This document shows, piece by piece, positions 9,063-20,500 of a stretch of DNA of 64,000 nt. This DNA is from Agelas oroides. Taxonomy: Eukaryota > Porifera > Demospongiae > Agelasida > Agelasidae. The stretch covers positions 2,255,722 to 2,319,721 of the forward strand of contig OX422188.1 of NCBI GenBank assembly GCA_949130485.1. The letters run 5' to 3'. Below the pieces are notes generated by a model. The model was not told the DNA's origin. It saw only the letters and a program-made list of their open reading frames with translations, and did not search any database. Within the stretch, counting starts at the first letter, position 1. Each line of letters starts with the position of its first letter. Made by a program: the position numbers and the translations under genes.

Positions 9063-11050
9063 CTATGAAACTGGAGACGCTAGCTTGGACACACTGTCTA
9101 ATCTTTTATTGAATTCAATACATATCTTCATCCATTCATCCTGTTCCCTCTTTAGGGTAAAGGACTTGCCCACTGTGTCTCTCATGACGCAAAAAAAAGC
9201 ATTCAACATCATCAGTTGTTGATGCATGTGGGTGTTCTGGATTCAAGTTGGAATGTACTCTTTGCCTTCTAATCCACTCAGTACTCTCAATGTTGGCAAT
9301 GAGGGCAGTGGTCGTTTCTCTGCTGAATCCTTGGATCCCATTTACAGGTCTGCAATGGTGTAGCCCTAGACAATTTATTATAATAAGTATGAACATCTTT
9401 AGAACATCTTGTAATATCACTGAAAACTAACCTATTAACCTCCAGAAGACTGAAGTCATAGCAATGTTTATGCCATGGCATCCAGTCATCAAGAATGTAG
9501 TTTAGCATTTCATAGTAGAATTGGCTTCTTTGGAACTCAGATAGCCCTCTCTCATCAGCTGGACGACGCCAGTTCCTAACAACCGTGATGTACTTCTCTT
9601 CCTCATAGTAGCCATTCAGTTTGAACCACTCCTGGAGGTTGCCATTGAAGAGCCTTTCTGCGTCCTTGACTGATTGTTTCCGCTCTCCACTCAGTGCCGG
9701 AAGGGTGAGTCCAGCCCTCCTGTCAGTCAGGGCCTCCTCCAAACGAATGGAAGGATGTTGTCCTCCTCTGGTACATGTTGCAATTCTCTGTGGAAACAGT
9801 CCATATTTAGTGAGCTGTACTTGAAGTTATACATGATCATATTAATAACCTTGAGCAAATGAGCGTGATCCTCCCTCTCGTGAAACTCTTCCTTCGTTAT
9901 GGGATCACATTCAGTTACATAGGCATGCAACCTGAATGGCACTCCTTTGGCATCCCACTCATGAATCCTGTAGGCATACTCAGGTTGAGCTAGGATTGAC
10001 CTCAATTTGTCTGCGCGAGTGGGAGATCTTCAGGAATGCCTATACCAAATCAATAGCCAAGTAATTGCAGGAAGGTACGTAACAAGAATTCAAAGATGTC
10101 ATGATTATATACCTTCCCTCCACCAACATGGAGTCAGTGTACAGTTCTGGAACTGTTGTTGGTTGAAGTACATCAATTCTTATTGAAACTTCGGCCTTGT
10201 GTCTCCAGTGCTTTGATTTTGGCCAACATCTTTTGGCTAATAGCCGGGTTGTGTTGTTGTTTTTTTAGTAAAGTACCATCTGCAGAGATACCTGTCCAAT
10301 GTACAATTTTTGTATAAACAATTTTTGAATATTTAAAACACGATTAAATTTTTGTAAAAACAATTTGGATAGTTTATTACTAGTAACAGTCAACATCCCC
10401 CTTATCTTGGCCTCACTCATCCTTGCATACTTCTTCCGACTTTCACTTCAGATATCTGCACAATGGAAAGTGGTCTTGTACTCCCTTTGGAGCACAAAGA
10501 GTTGTACTCCCCATCAGTCACTAGTCCTAAAATTATGGTAACAGTTATGACTGCAATATTATTTTGACCCAATAGCTAGATAATTTAATTTCTTGCCTTC
10601 TACTTTCATTCCAATCTTTGTCATTTCAAGCTTGATTCCATCTGCAATAGCTCGGACTAGCTTCTTGGTCTAGTAGACGAGCATGAGGAATGCACTGTAC
10701 TGGGATTGCATAAGGCTTCTTTGCACGTGTACTTTCGCTAATCAGGAAGACTAGGATGTCTGTTGCAGGCTTAAGCTTGTGCTTCTTGAATAGATATTTT
10801 TGATAACTCTGTAGTAATGAACGCAGTTTGGTTAAAGCAAGTGGAACATTTGTACCTGGCACATACAGTGTCACGTGATGAGCCTGCTTCTAGATTGCTT
10901 AGTACAGTGTTGAGATTCTGGAGTATATTCTGACCAGTCTGATGAAGCTGGTGGTAGTCATCTACATTCCATGCAGCCTTTTTCATTGGTTGTGGACATC
11001 TGCAGATGTTGTTGGTATAGTTGTGGTGCCACTTGCAGGTCTGTACAATC
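9063..11050 (-). pseudogene. frameshifted copy of a repetitive gene family of unknown function
   Basis: Conceptual translation gives segments VPGTNVPLALTKLRSLL, KKPYAIPVQCIPHA, GLVTDGEYNSLCSKG, PEYAYRIHEWDAKGVPFRL, FHEREDHAHLLK, ERKQSVKDAERLF, NWRRPADERGLSEFQRSQF, IESTEWIRRQR and DDVECFF. Introns resolve cleanly in places: donor after HAHLLK at about 9850 with acceptor TTTCCACAG near 9790, and LLEVNR to PVNGIQGF with acceptor near 9351. Frame is lost at least three times: before LVRAIADGIKLEM (about 10660), between GIPEDLP and RADKLRS (about 10025), and at an eight-base homopolymer near 9190 where seven would restore MRDTVGKSFTLKR. I recognise the pattern as a multicopy family in marine invertebrates but cannot name a domain. 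A transposon origin is possible. Confidence 0.6.
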
Positions 11051-11589
11051 ATTTTTAGCATAAATGTTAATGGTGCAGTATTGTTATGATCACTTAAAAT
11101 TTATAACTCACCAGTTGATATGTACTCCAGATCTGATGATATAAATATATGCATCCATGCCGTGGACAAAACAGGAGTCAATTCCAAGATCCAAATTCAG
11201 CATAGCTATAAAGACTGCAAGCACCTGTTGGAATATTTTCATAACTTGTGCAGATGTTCTTGGTTTGACAAAGAAGAAAGCACGATTTACATGAACAATG
11301 TTGGCATAAAAGATGAGACCATTGATTGTTCCCATGGAAACAGTGAAGTTGTAGACAATCAGGAACAGCACTAGCATCAGGCCAGCTAGTGCAAATGGTA
11401 GGAGAAGAGTGAAGTGGGTGTTTGTGCACTCCAAACACTGGGATGTTCCAATTGCCAGACTAAGGTTAGACTTGCATATTCCACAGAGAAGTCCTGAACG
11501 TTTGTATGCACACTGTTCATCTGAGAGGTTAAGCTGCAGCCAAAGTGGAGTGGGTTTACAATAGTCCAGTGGACAATTGTCATGCAATT

Positions 11590-11641
11590 GTCATGCAGTA
11601 TGATATTGGGTCAGAACTGACCCAATATCATACTGCATGAC
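11590..11641. repeat. perfect 25-bp inverted repeat inside the coding region
   Basis: Arms 11590-11614 and 11617-11641 are exact reverse complements separated by AA. The arm starts GTCATGCAGTATGATATTGG. It lies inside the reading frame of the beta-helix gene just before the CPLDYC segment and disrupts it. A short direct repeat, AATTGTCATG, lies at its left edge. Confidence 0.85.
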
Positions 11642-11702
11642 TGACCCATATTAACTTGGTTCTTCATACCAGTGGTACTGAACCAGATATGTTGCAGAGT
11701 AG

Positions 11703-11868
11703 ACCTCTGTGTTTCAGTAGTGGCACACTGGGCAGTGGCGGATCTAGAAATTTAGAAAGGGGGGTTGAGTCACCGGCGCGCGAAGCGCGCCGGAAATTTA
11801 TGGGGTTGCCACGCCCACTTTCGGTCACGTAAACGCATTCTTACAATAAAATAAAATATAGCTGGAAG
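11703..11868 (+). repeat. 166-bp direct duplication, copy 1
   Basis: Nearly identical to 13241-13406. It runs from ACCTCTGTGTTTCAGTAGTG to AATATAGCTGGAAG and spans the left end of the hAT-like element plus about 30 bp of host sequence, so a host-element junction has been copied. Confidence 0.85.
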
Positions 11869-11922
11869 ATACATGTGTATTAAGTATAAAGCCCTCATCC
11901 TAACACACACTCGTAATTTAAA

Positions 11923-12430
11923 ATGCGAATGAGCTTCACACCCATAACGTAACTGTAGTAACTCAAGTGTGAATGAGCTTCAGACTCGTAACGTAACTGT
12001 GAGTGAACCTCACAGTAGTAACTCAAGTGTGAATGAGCTTCACACTCGTAACGGTGAATGAGCCTCACAGTAGTACATGTAACTGAAGTGTGAATGAGCT
12101 TCACACTCATAATTTAAAAATGTGAATGAGCTTCACACTCATAATTTAAAAATGTGAATGAGCTTCACACTCGTAACATAACGGTGAATGAGCCTCACAG
12201 TGGTAACTCAAGTGTGAATGAGCTTCACACTCATAACGTAACTGCGAGTGAGCCTCACAGTAGTAACTCAAGTGTGAGTGAGCCTCACACTCGTAATTTT
12301 TAATGTGAATGAGCTTCACACTCGTAACATAACGGTGAATGAGCCTCACAGTGGTAACTCAAGTGTGAATGAGCTTCACACCCGTAATTTTTAATGTGAA
12401 TGAGCTTCACACTGTGAGTGAGCCTCGCAG
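11923..12430. repeat. minisatellite of about 17 hairpin-forming units
   Basis: Each unit centres on GTGTGAATGAGCTTCACAC, a 7-bp stem with a TGAGC loop, joined by spacers such as TCGTAACATAACG. Some units change to GTGAGTGAGCCTCAC, where both stem arms changed together. Others have only one side changed. Confidence 0.85.
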
Positions 12431-13240
12431 ATAACACAGAGCAGCCCCAACCCCTAGCTCAGCCTTATGGAACCGACTACAGCCCTAGGCGTACCGTTAC
12501 TATAGTAAAGCACACGCCATAACTAGCGTAACAATGCCGTTACTAGGATAGGTACGCCGTTACTAAGAGAAGCACGCTCCCATTTAAAGCCCGTCGACCG
12601 AGTATCACACACAAACAACTAATAATACTCACCGTGAGATGGTCGCCGCAGTACAGACCCGAATTATCTTCGGTACAGGAGCGCCTACCAGCGAAGAACA
12701 AGCCTCCCAGACGTTCCACCAAGACGACACGATAGCGAGCCAGAATCCCGTACGTTAACCGTTCGACCATCCCCCTAGTTATTATAAGTTAATATGATAA
12801 CTCCACCCATTGAGCCCCACCCCCAAATTGTTTAGTAATTTGAATATCTACAGCACTGTGAATGCCCATAGCACTATGTGCCAACCAAAAGCTGGGCTCC
12901 TCAAAGCAAACCTTAGGCGGGGAGTGGTCCCGCCCTTTCTGTAGTAGGCCACGGGTCGGGAGTTCAAAGGGACCGAAACCCGTGGTCATGCGAGGACCGG
13001 AAAGGGTACTCCCCTGAAGACCAGTATTTTTTGAGCATATCTCCCAAAAACAGTAACTAACCGCCCCATCCATTTGAGCCATAAATGCCCCACCCATTTA
13101 AGTCATAAATACCACACCCATTTAAGCCATAAATGCCCCATCCCCATCTCCCTTTATGTTTTAACTTCACACTTTATGTATGTGTGAAATTTTGAACATC
13201 GATGTGCCAGCGGTGTTGGTGCTCCCCCACTCGACATACA

Positions 13241-13406
13241 ACCTCTGTGTTTCAGTAGTGGCACACTGGGCAGTGGCGGATGTAGAAATTTAGAAAGGGG
13301 GGTTGAGTCACCGGCGCGCGAAGCGCGCCGGAAATTTATGGGGTTGCCACGCCCACTTTCGGTCACGTAAACGCATTCTTACAATAAAATAAAATATAGC
13401 TGGAAG
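13241..13406 (+). repeat. 166-bp direct duplication, copy 2
   Basis: Second copy of 11703-11868, lying inside the hAT-like element. Confidence 0.85.
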
Positions 13407-13413
13407 GCCGAAC

Positions 13414-13729
13414 CGAGGGGTCCGTCCCAAAAGAAATCTCGTACACTGTCCGACGGTGTTGTTTTAGTCAACTATAACTTTAACTAAATACATTTCAGTA
13501 TGGCCTTTTTAAAATTTAGTTAGCCAAAACTACAACTAGCTAAAATTTTTTGCTAAGCTGGGAACTAATATCCAAGAACATACAAGAAGAAACCTGTCGG
13601 CAGAAATCCAAACTGATATCCAGAAATCCACTGTGAAATCCAGAAATCCACTGTGAAATCCGAAATCCACGTCAAATCCAGTGGATTTCGAAATCTCGTA
13701 CGCCGAGGCGCGCCGTGGCGGACCCCTCG
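13414..13729. mobile_element. nested 316-bp MITE with 8-bp target duplication
   Basis: The ends CGAGGGGTCCG and CGGACCCCTCG are exact inverses. Flanking 8-mers GGCCGAAC lie at 13406-13413 and 13730-13737. AAATCTCGTAC occurs near each end. Inside is a short tandem, AATCCACTGTGAAATCC. Confidence 0.8.
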
Positions 13730-14439
13730 GGCCGAACTGAATATCTCGAAGCAACTCTAGGCCTAGTCAAACGTCTGGAGATCAGTAAGGAACTGATATG
13801 TGAGTGTGTAGCTGTGCCTGGTTGTTGTTGCTGCATGCCACTGCTGCATAATCATTTGATGGACTCGTGCAGTTATGTACGCAAAATACATTACTAGCCG
13901 CCAAAGGGGGGTGCATTTGCACCCCCCTTACCCCCCCTAAATCCGCCACTGCTGGGCAGTGTGGCTGGATAGTTGGAAGCCAGGTGGACATGGAAGAAGC
14001 GTGACATTGATTGTAGGACGGCTTTCTTCTGTATCTGCCCTTAACTCTATCAATTCATATTGTCCAGAAGAAAAGATGTTATTTAGATTTGTACATGAAT
14101 ATTCTGTTTGTTTTTTTGAGTTTCTTGCAGTGGAGCAAAGTGGGCACTTGTGTTTACCAGTTTTAAGGTACTGTTCACAATACCAGGAACAGATCCATTT
14201 CTTTGTCCATACAGTACTATTGGAACCTTAAACAACTGTCCAGGATACACTCCACAACTAGGAAGGATCTTATGGTTACAAACATGTACTGCAACAGGAT
14301 TTGATGATACTTGTGACACAGGCGAAAAACTGTTGTCTATAATTTGCAGTATGCTAGAGAATATGTAAGTTCCAGAATATATAAACACTGACTGGTGGCT
14401 TCTGGTTTGAAAAAAACAACACTCGTCAAGGGTTCCACC

Positions 14440-14735
14440 CAGTGTTGTTTTAGTTTAATGTTAGGACTCTTAGTTTAGTTCTAGTTTAATTAGGCTACAG
14501 GTTCAAATTGTTAGTTTAGTTATAGTTTTAATTACTAAATCTAAAAAGGGCTAGTATCGGTACTTTTAGTTGTAGTTAACTACCATTTTTGGGTGATATC
14601 AAACTGGTTTAGTTATAGTTTTTAATTAACGGACGAAGACAACATCGATTTTAGTTTTAGTTTTAATTACTAAAAGGTTTTATGCCTTACTAAAACGCAT
14701 TTTAGTTTTAGTTTTAGTTAACTAAAACAACACTG
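14440..14735. mobile_element. 296-bp hAT-like MITE inserted in an exon
   Basis: The ends CAGTGTTGTTTTAGTT and AACTAAAACAACACTG are exact inverses. The 8-bp target duplication GTTCCACC lies at 14432-14439 and 14736-14743. The inside is rich in TTAGTTTTAG. Removing one target copy and the element restores the reading frame from SAVYGGT to LDECC in the minus-strand gene, so the insertion is in coding sequence. Confidence 0.9.
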
Positions 14736-15577
14736 GTTCCACCATAAACTGCACTACCAGCCTCATCAGCAGTGGTGTTCTCTAAGGTAATCACTACATC
14801 AATAGCCAAACAGGGAAGCTGCAGATTGAATGCCTGAAAGAAACATGGAATTGTTGTCACTGTAATTTCATCCTCAACATAGATGCCACCCCCTCTCCTT
14901 GCATGATTGTGAGTGATTTGATTAATACTGGCAGATACTCTGGATCCATAATAAAGGTACATATTTCCTCCCCTACATGTTCCCCTGCCATAGGAACAGT
15001 TTGTTGAACTCAATGTATAGTAGTTGTTGAATATAAAGCTTGAGTGAGATACTGATGAATTGCCCAGAATGTTCACACCCAGTACTGCGTATCCAGTGCT
15101 GTTTTCCACAGTGATATCTGATAGCTTCAGTGAAGTGATATGCATTAATGCCACTGCTACACTTGATCGCATCTTGTCTTTAGTATTTAAACGCACTACT
15201 GGATAGCCACAGTAAAGTATTGATAAATGTTTTACCACCAAATTTACAATGTTTTCAAATCTCAAGGCTGCTGGTTTCATACATATGATCGTTGCAGCAT
15301 GTGAAGTTGATGCATTGTATTTGGTAAGGATGAGGTTGAAAACTTGTTTGATACGGAACACCCCAGATTTACTAATTTTATGAACACCATGCAAGAAGCT
15401 TATTCTGGTGTTGGATGTGAAGTACTCTGTGGTGTTCTCCAGATAGTGGGAGAGGGTGTGGCATGGGAGTGCAGTGCATGGAGTACCCTCGCTGGGTGTT
15501 ACAAAGTATTCAGTGTGGATGGCATGGCCCAACATCAGGAGTGTCACCAGGACAGCTACTACCTGCAGAGCTTGCAT

Positions 15578-16507
15578 TGTTGTCTCTGTGGATGTCTGTG
15601 GTAGCTAATAGGACCATACATGTTAGGTGTACTGTGAATATGCATGGTAGGATCAATAAAAACTACAAGCATGTATTATATCTGTACAAGGTCAATTTTT
15701 TATTTTTATATTCTTTTCATAAAGGAAGACAGTCAGCTACAGTGACCCATAGATGCACTGTTGCTGCATCCACCATTGAGAATTGATAGGGCTACAACAG
15801 TTAATTAGTTAGTTGATTAGTTAGTTGCAACAAAAGTTGTTGACTAAAATAAATTGTTTGTGTTGTGACTTTTAAGTGCATTCATCACCACATACTATTT
15901 TGTGTCTTAACCAAATAGTTGGACTGGTTATATACATGTGTTAAATTGGAAAACAGTCGATTATAAACAACTGCTAGTCATTTGGTCCCTGATTGTAGAT
16001 GGTTGTATAAAGTCATCCAACACACTTCAGCCATTACCAAGCCCTGTGCACTACGAATTTATAGTAATAAGATGGTACGTAGCTGGAGGCTGGGATAAGT
16101 AGGATTACTATTAGTTACAGTAGCTAACAGTGCTCTGCTTTTAAGAAGTGAAACAATAAGTTTGGAAGAGATGACTTTATTCATTATTCTGTACTGAATC
16201 TAACTGTTTCTAACTCACACAACTTCCCACAAATTGAAATATAGAACAAGTGATTAACATGCTCAAATGCAGTCTGAACTTAATGCATTGTGTCATTTTT
16301 GTATGCATATGTTTATCAGAGTGCATAAAACTAACAAGTCATAATGATAGCAGATATTATCAATGACATGGACAGACACATCATGGCAATCATAAAGTTT
16401 CCCAAAGTGTCATTGTTGTCAAAACAGTAAGTCCTTTTGGTAGCCACTGATTTCGTTTCATATTCACCTTTACCTAATTTAGAAACTTTTGTAGTCCCAA
16501 ATGAAAG
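15578..16507. other. no gene seen
   Basis: Upstream flank of the beta-helix gene. Only a short TTAG-rich run near 15799-15826 stands out. Confidence 0.4.
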
Positions 16508-16715
16508 TAGTCTCATGCCACCCTCTCATGAGGAAATGGGTCTGGTGATCATTGAGCACTTCACTGGTTGTGCCAAGTCAGCAGTCTTGATTCTGAACAA
16601 ACCTCATGAAAGTGTAATCATTTTCTTTTCAAAAAACCAAGCAATACAATATATTCCACACAGTAGTCACCAGACCCCTTTCCTTGTGAGAGAGTGGGGT
16701 CTGGGGATGAGACTA
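16508..16715. mobile_element. 208-bp MITE with 9-bp target duplication
   Basis: The ends TAGTCTCATGCCACC and GGTCTGGGGATGAGACTA form long imperfect inverted repeats (inner ATGGGTCTGGTGATC against AGTCACCAGACCCC). Flanking 9-mers AAATGAAAG lie at 16499-16507 and 16716-16724. Same terminal family as 7313-7628. Confidence 0.87.
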
Positions 16716-17169
16716 AAATGAAAGCAGTAAGTTTCTGTCATGTTCATAAGATGTGCCATGGCAATTCTCACATATTTCGGCCAATACCCGCACTGTAAAA
16801 ACAAAATTGTTGTTTCAGCAAGTTCTTTGGTACTATAATTGCGTTACTATCCTTCCTATGCTGATGTAGTGCTTGTGAAACATTTGTGGGAGGCTAGTAA
16901 AGTTTAGTCAAGTATCAGCTCCCACTGCATGAATCCTTTTCTAGCATTGCATTCATAAAATTTGCATACTAGTAAAGATAGTCACGCAATTGTAGTAACC
17001 AAATACTTTGCTAAAACAACAACTTTGTTTTTGCAATGCGGCCTCATCAATATCAGTTAACGTTGCTGAATGTGCAGGGGTGACTGAAAGATGTATGCAA
17101 TATTAAAAACCCACTATGGAGAGCCTAGGAATGAGGTTATTCTGGGTACATCATACAATTAACCTCTGA

Positions 17170-17571
17170 AACACTGTACATGACCTTTTGCTGATGTCAT
17201 CCTTGTTTTCTCCTGAAATATTTTCTTGGAGTATTCGATATCCCCTTTCCAGAAATACAGTCCATACATGCATAACTATTTGTCCAACAACAAAGATATG
17301 TAGATCTTCAAATACTTCACACACACTTGACCTAAGTACTAAAATCATCCTAACAATTGATTTTTTTTGTATGTTTACAACAACAAAAGTGAGAGTCCTA
17401 CTTACAAATCTGTATAGATATCAAATTCCGCACAAACTGTTGGTGTCAAGCAACTATATACAAAGTTTTGAATGGTGGTATTACAATACTATTACACAGT
17501 CTAAGCATGGATGATACGGATGATATAGATGATACATTGGAAAACTACACAAAAATCTACACATCATAAAT
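17170..17571 (-). other. 3' flank shared by both helicase paralogues
   Basis: On the minus strand this stretch aligns by eye with 37577-37992: AGAAAATATTTCAGGAG, GCATCAGCAAAAG and CACCATTCAAAA occur in order in both. It marks how far the gene duplication extends beyond the stop codon and probably includes the 3' UTR. Confidence 0.65.
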
Positions 17572-20500
17572 TCAAACAAATGCACCATGGGACTGCTTTA
17601 AATGTGCATAGCACTTCTGGTCCGAATCAAAGTATGCCAGACACACCCAGCAAATACTTGTACGACAATGCACACAGTACACATTATTACATCCGTCGAT
17701 CTTTTCAATAGGTGCTGTACACTTGGGGCAACGTTTACGCATTCTTGGATTTTCACGAAGCCATTCCTCAAATTCTTTTTCACCGTGCTTTCCAGCTTGA
17801 TACATAGCACAGGTCAGGCCATCATGATACTGATCATGACATTTGGTGCAGAGGTGGATGCCACAATGACCGCAGATAAATCGTTTTCCATCGTCTGAGG
17901 CAACATATACCATGTCACAGTTTGGTGTTGGGCAACTACGTACAGCATGCTTGTTTGCCATCATGTAGCTTTTCACAGATGTTGCAGCAAGTTGCTGACA
18001 GGTGATATTTGTTCTCTGGAAGAGATTTACACAGTCTTGCCATACGAATGGGTGAGAGCATTCAGCACACTGTAGGGGAAATGTTATTGCATTCGGTGCA
18101 ACTTGCAACTGAATGCAGTCAAGGCAGTATGCATGACCACAATATTCCAGTCGAAAGATACTTTGGGGGTTATCAACTGGGGTGAAACAAACACAGCACT
18201 CAACCTCATCCTCTTCTCTGTTTGGCATAATGTCTCCAGCATAGCTTTTGATTACCTGGTTAATGTATGTGTGAGCTTCACTAGTGGCAAATACAGTGAG
18301 GGTGTGCCTGCGAGGGTCCAGTACAGCCGTTGTGATACCTTCCCGACTTGTCAAGCCCTGTAGATCTAGGCCAAACACGTTTATCAGGTGCTTCATTAGA
18401 CCTGGTGGCTTTTCAGGAGCTTTGAGCGGGTAACACTGTGATTCATGGCCCTCAAGTTTACAGAGTTTTCCATTCAGTTCAACTTTGGCACGAGTTACAT
18501 TTGCTTCTGTTCCATATATTTTGATGGTCATGGTTCTCCAATCAGCAAATATGTAGGTTGATGTAGATGACTGTATCTCATCTAACTCTTGGTGACAATT
18601 GTGAGCAAACAGGAATTGACGAAGGATTTGAGATCGACATTCAGTCACATCTGGTTGTATGACTGTGTTTAGAACATTCTTAGCAACTGCAAATGTCTGG
18701 ACATCATCAGACATTATCTGAATAATGGTGTTTCTCCATTTGTCCTGTTTTTCAGTGATCTTTACTGATGTCCCATACCTATTTTGGAGTTCTGCCTTCA
18801 ACTCTTCAACAGCATCTTTGATGACTTCATACACTGCAGGGATGTAGCGAACAGAAGAAACAAGTGCAAGTTTGACATCCAAGGGTTTTCCTCCAATTGC
18901 TTGTGGTCTTAAACCATCAAGATTTTTTTGGCCTTCATCTGGATCTTGAAAGGAGGCTGTTGCCCGAAAAGTCTTGTAATAATTCATCGGAGGATGTACT
19001 TCCAAGCTGTATTTTCCCTGCGTAGCGTCAATAAGGCCTTCCAGCTGCTTTTTGATAGCATCTAGTTGTTCAGGGGTAGTCTCAAATGACTTTTCGAAAC
19101 CTAGATGCACAGTAAAATTTACATCAGGTACACGTGACTCGACAGCAGCTTTAAGCGCCTGTTCTGTCACTTGTTGTCCAACATTTGTAACAAAAAGCTG
19201 AATTTTGTCTTCATATTTTGAAGGATGGATCTTCAGATATGATCCAAACACAACCAGAGGATAATGAAGTAGGCTCCCCTTGGCAATCTCCAAATCTTCT
19301 GGATGGTTAAAGTCAATAAAGGCAAAGTTCTTACGCTGTCGTCGGCACCACTCAATTTTCAAAGTGAACTTTGCTCCTGCTTCTCCCCTATTGTGTTGCT
19401 CAATAAAGATGCCTTCTGGGAATTTCAGCAACCTTACTGCATTGACAGCATCATCAGGGTTGTAAAACGTAACAAGCAAACGACAATTCTTTTTTCCAAT
19501 TTTAGAATACTCTTTTACTATTTCTCCATACTGAGAAAGGGAGGTCATTGTTGCTCCCAACCAGTCTCCATCTGGTGGGCCTTTTACCACAACTGTCCGG
19601 TAATGGTATGGCATCAGCACATGCTGGACAGACCCTCCCAAACCCATCAAAAGCTTTACGTCATCATCTTGTTTTGTCAGTCCCATTTCATGCTGCTCCT
19701 TCTTCAGGTTCTGCCTTACATAACTCAAATGCCCTTCTATCACTTGCAATGCTTGAGCATGATAGCTGCTGTGTGAAAACACTGTAATTACTCCCTTGTC
19801 ATATTCGTGCTGTAGTGTATATGGAGTCTCCCCACACACGTCCTGCAGTTGCTTTTTGATTTCTGGTAAGGAGTTTTTATTGGTTACTCTTCTGAAGACA
19901 TACTGCCCAATGTTTGTAATACTTGTTGGGGAAACCATAAACTTGCTGAGACTCTCAGATGGATGACATGCAAGCTTCCCTGAGTCAATAGCCTCTTGTA
20001 TCCACTCTTCTCTCACTGGCACAACTTGGAGAAGAAAGTGCTGGGTTGTCTTCAATGTTTTCTCATAGATGACACACTTAGGAATCAAGTTGAGTTGACG
20101 AAGTGCTGAGCCTGGAAAAATGACAAGTGGCTCTCCAGGCATGCTTTCTGTCATGTATCCAACTCTCTCATGGCCTAGAAATATACTAATATTTCGGATA
20201 AAGGTATCAAAATAGAGTTTTGGTAGTTTGTCTTCAGCATTCTCCAGGTTTGCTACTCTGGGGGGCAGTTGGATAGAAAGATGGTGAGATAGGGTGTCTC
20301 GGAGCTCTTTAAGTGTTTCTTCAACTATCCTCATGCTCTTGGCATTGACATAGTTGTCCACACACCACTTTGTTCGCTGGTCTTTTTTTTGCTGCACCCA
20401 ATTTTGATAAGCAGAAAGATACGTCATTTGGTCACCTGCTGGATGACAAAACTGCGTTTTTTTCTTGTCACTTTCACTTTTCATTTCATCCGTTCCCCCT

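Larger units (their letters stand above)
11733..13951. mobile_element. 2.2-kb hAT-like non-autonomous element
   Basis: The ends read CAGTGGCGGATCTAG and the inverse CTAAATCCGCCACTG, typical of hAT termini. CTGGGCAG occurs at both sides (11728-11735 and 13952-13959), an 8-bp direct repeat that overlaps the terminal CAG on the left. The inside has a hairpin minisatellite, a duplicated copy of its own left junction and a nested smaller element. No transposase was found. A possible short minus-strand exon with a GTGAGT donor (12637-12770) is weak. Confidence 0.72.
11112..15577 (-). pseudogene. beta-helix/multi-pass membrane protein gene broken by insertions
   Basis: The 5' exon starts at the ATG at 15577 with a hydrophobic signal peptide (MQALQVVAVLVTLLMLGHA). 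It runs about 290 residues with beta-helix-like features (TLSHYLENTTEYF, NHARRGGGIYVED, NTTADEAGSAVYGG). The frame continues past a 296-bp insertion (14440-14735) into LDECCFF, CGVYPGQLFKVPIVLYGQRNG and TINVTLLPCPPGFQLSS. It is then cut by a 2.2-kb hAT-like insertion (11733-13951) and a foldback (11590-11641). The remaining part, CPLDYCKPTPLW to MDAYIYIIRSGVHIN, has CGICKSNLSLAIG and membrane segments (TLLLPFALAGLMLVLFLIVY) and ends at a GTGAGT donor. The next membrane exon was not found before the neighbouring gene begins. Intact relatives should be surface proteins of unknown ligand. I recognise the family from sponges. This copy is probably dead, or is an insertion allele. Confidence 0.7.

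Noticed and set aside
9136-9430. Independent small genes on both strands near 9.1-9.4 kb
   Set aside because: The minus-strand reading is an exon of the frameshifted family at 9063-11050, and the plus-strand frame is its shadow.
11923-12430. CRISPR-like array
   Set aside because: Spacers repeat among themselves, there are no cas genes and the context is a eukaryotic transposon.
12543-12770. Minus-strand exon starting MVERLTYGILARYR with a GTGAGT donor
   Set aside because: Suggestive, but there is no partner exon, and it lies within a non-autonomous element.
19303-19776. Plus-strand open frames inside both helicase genes
   Set aside because: They are antisense shadows of a strongly supported coding frame.
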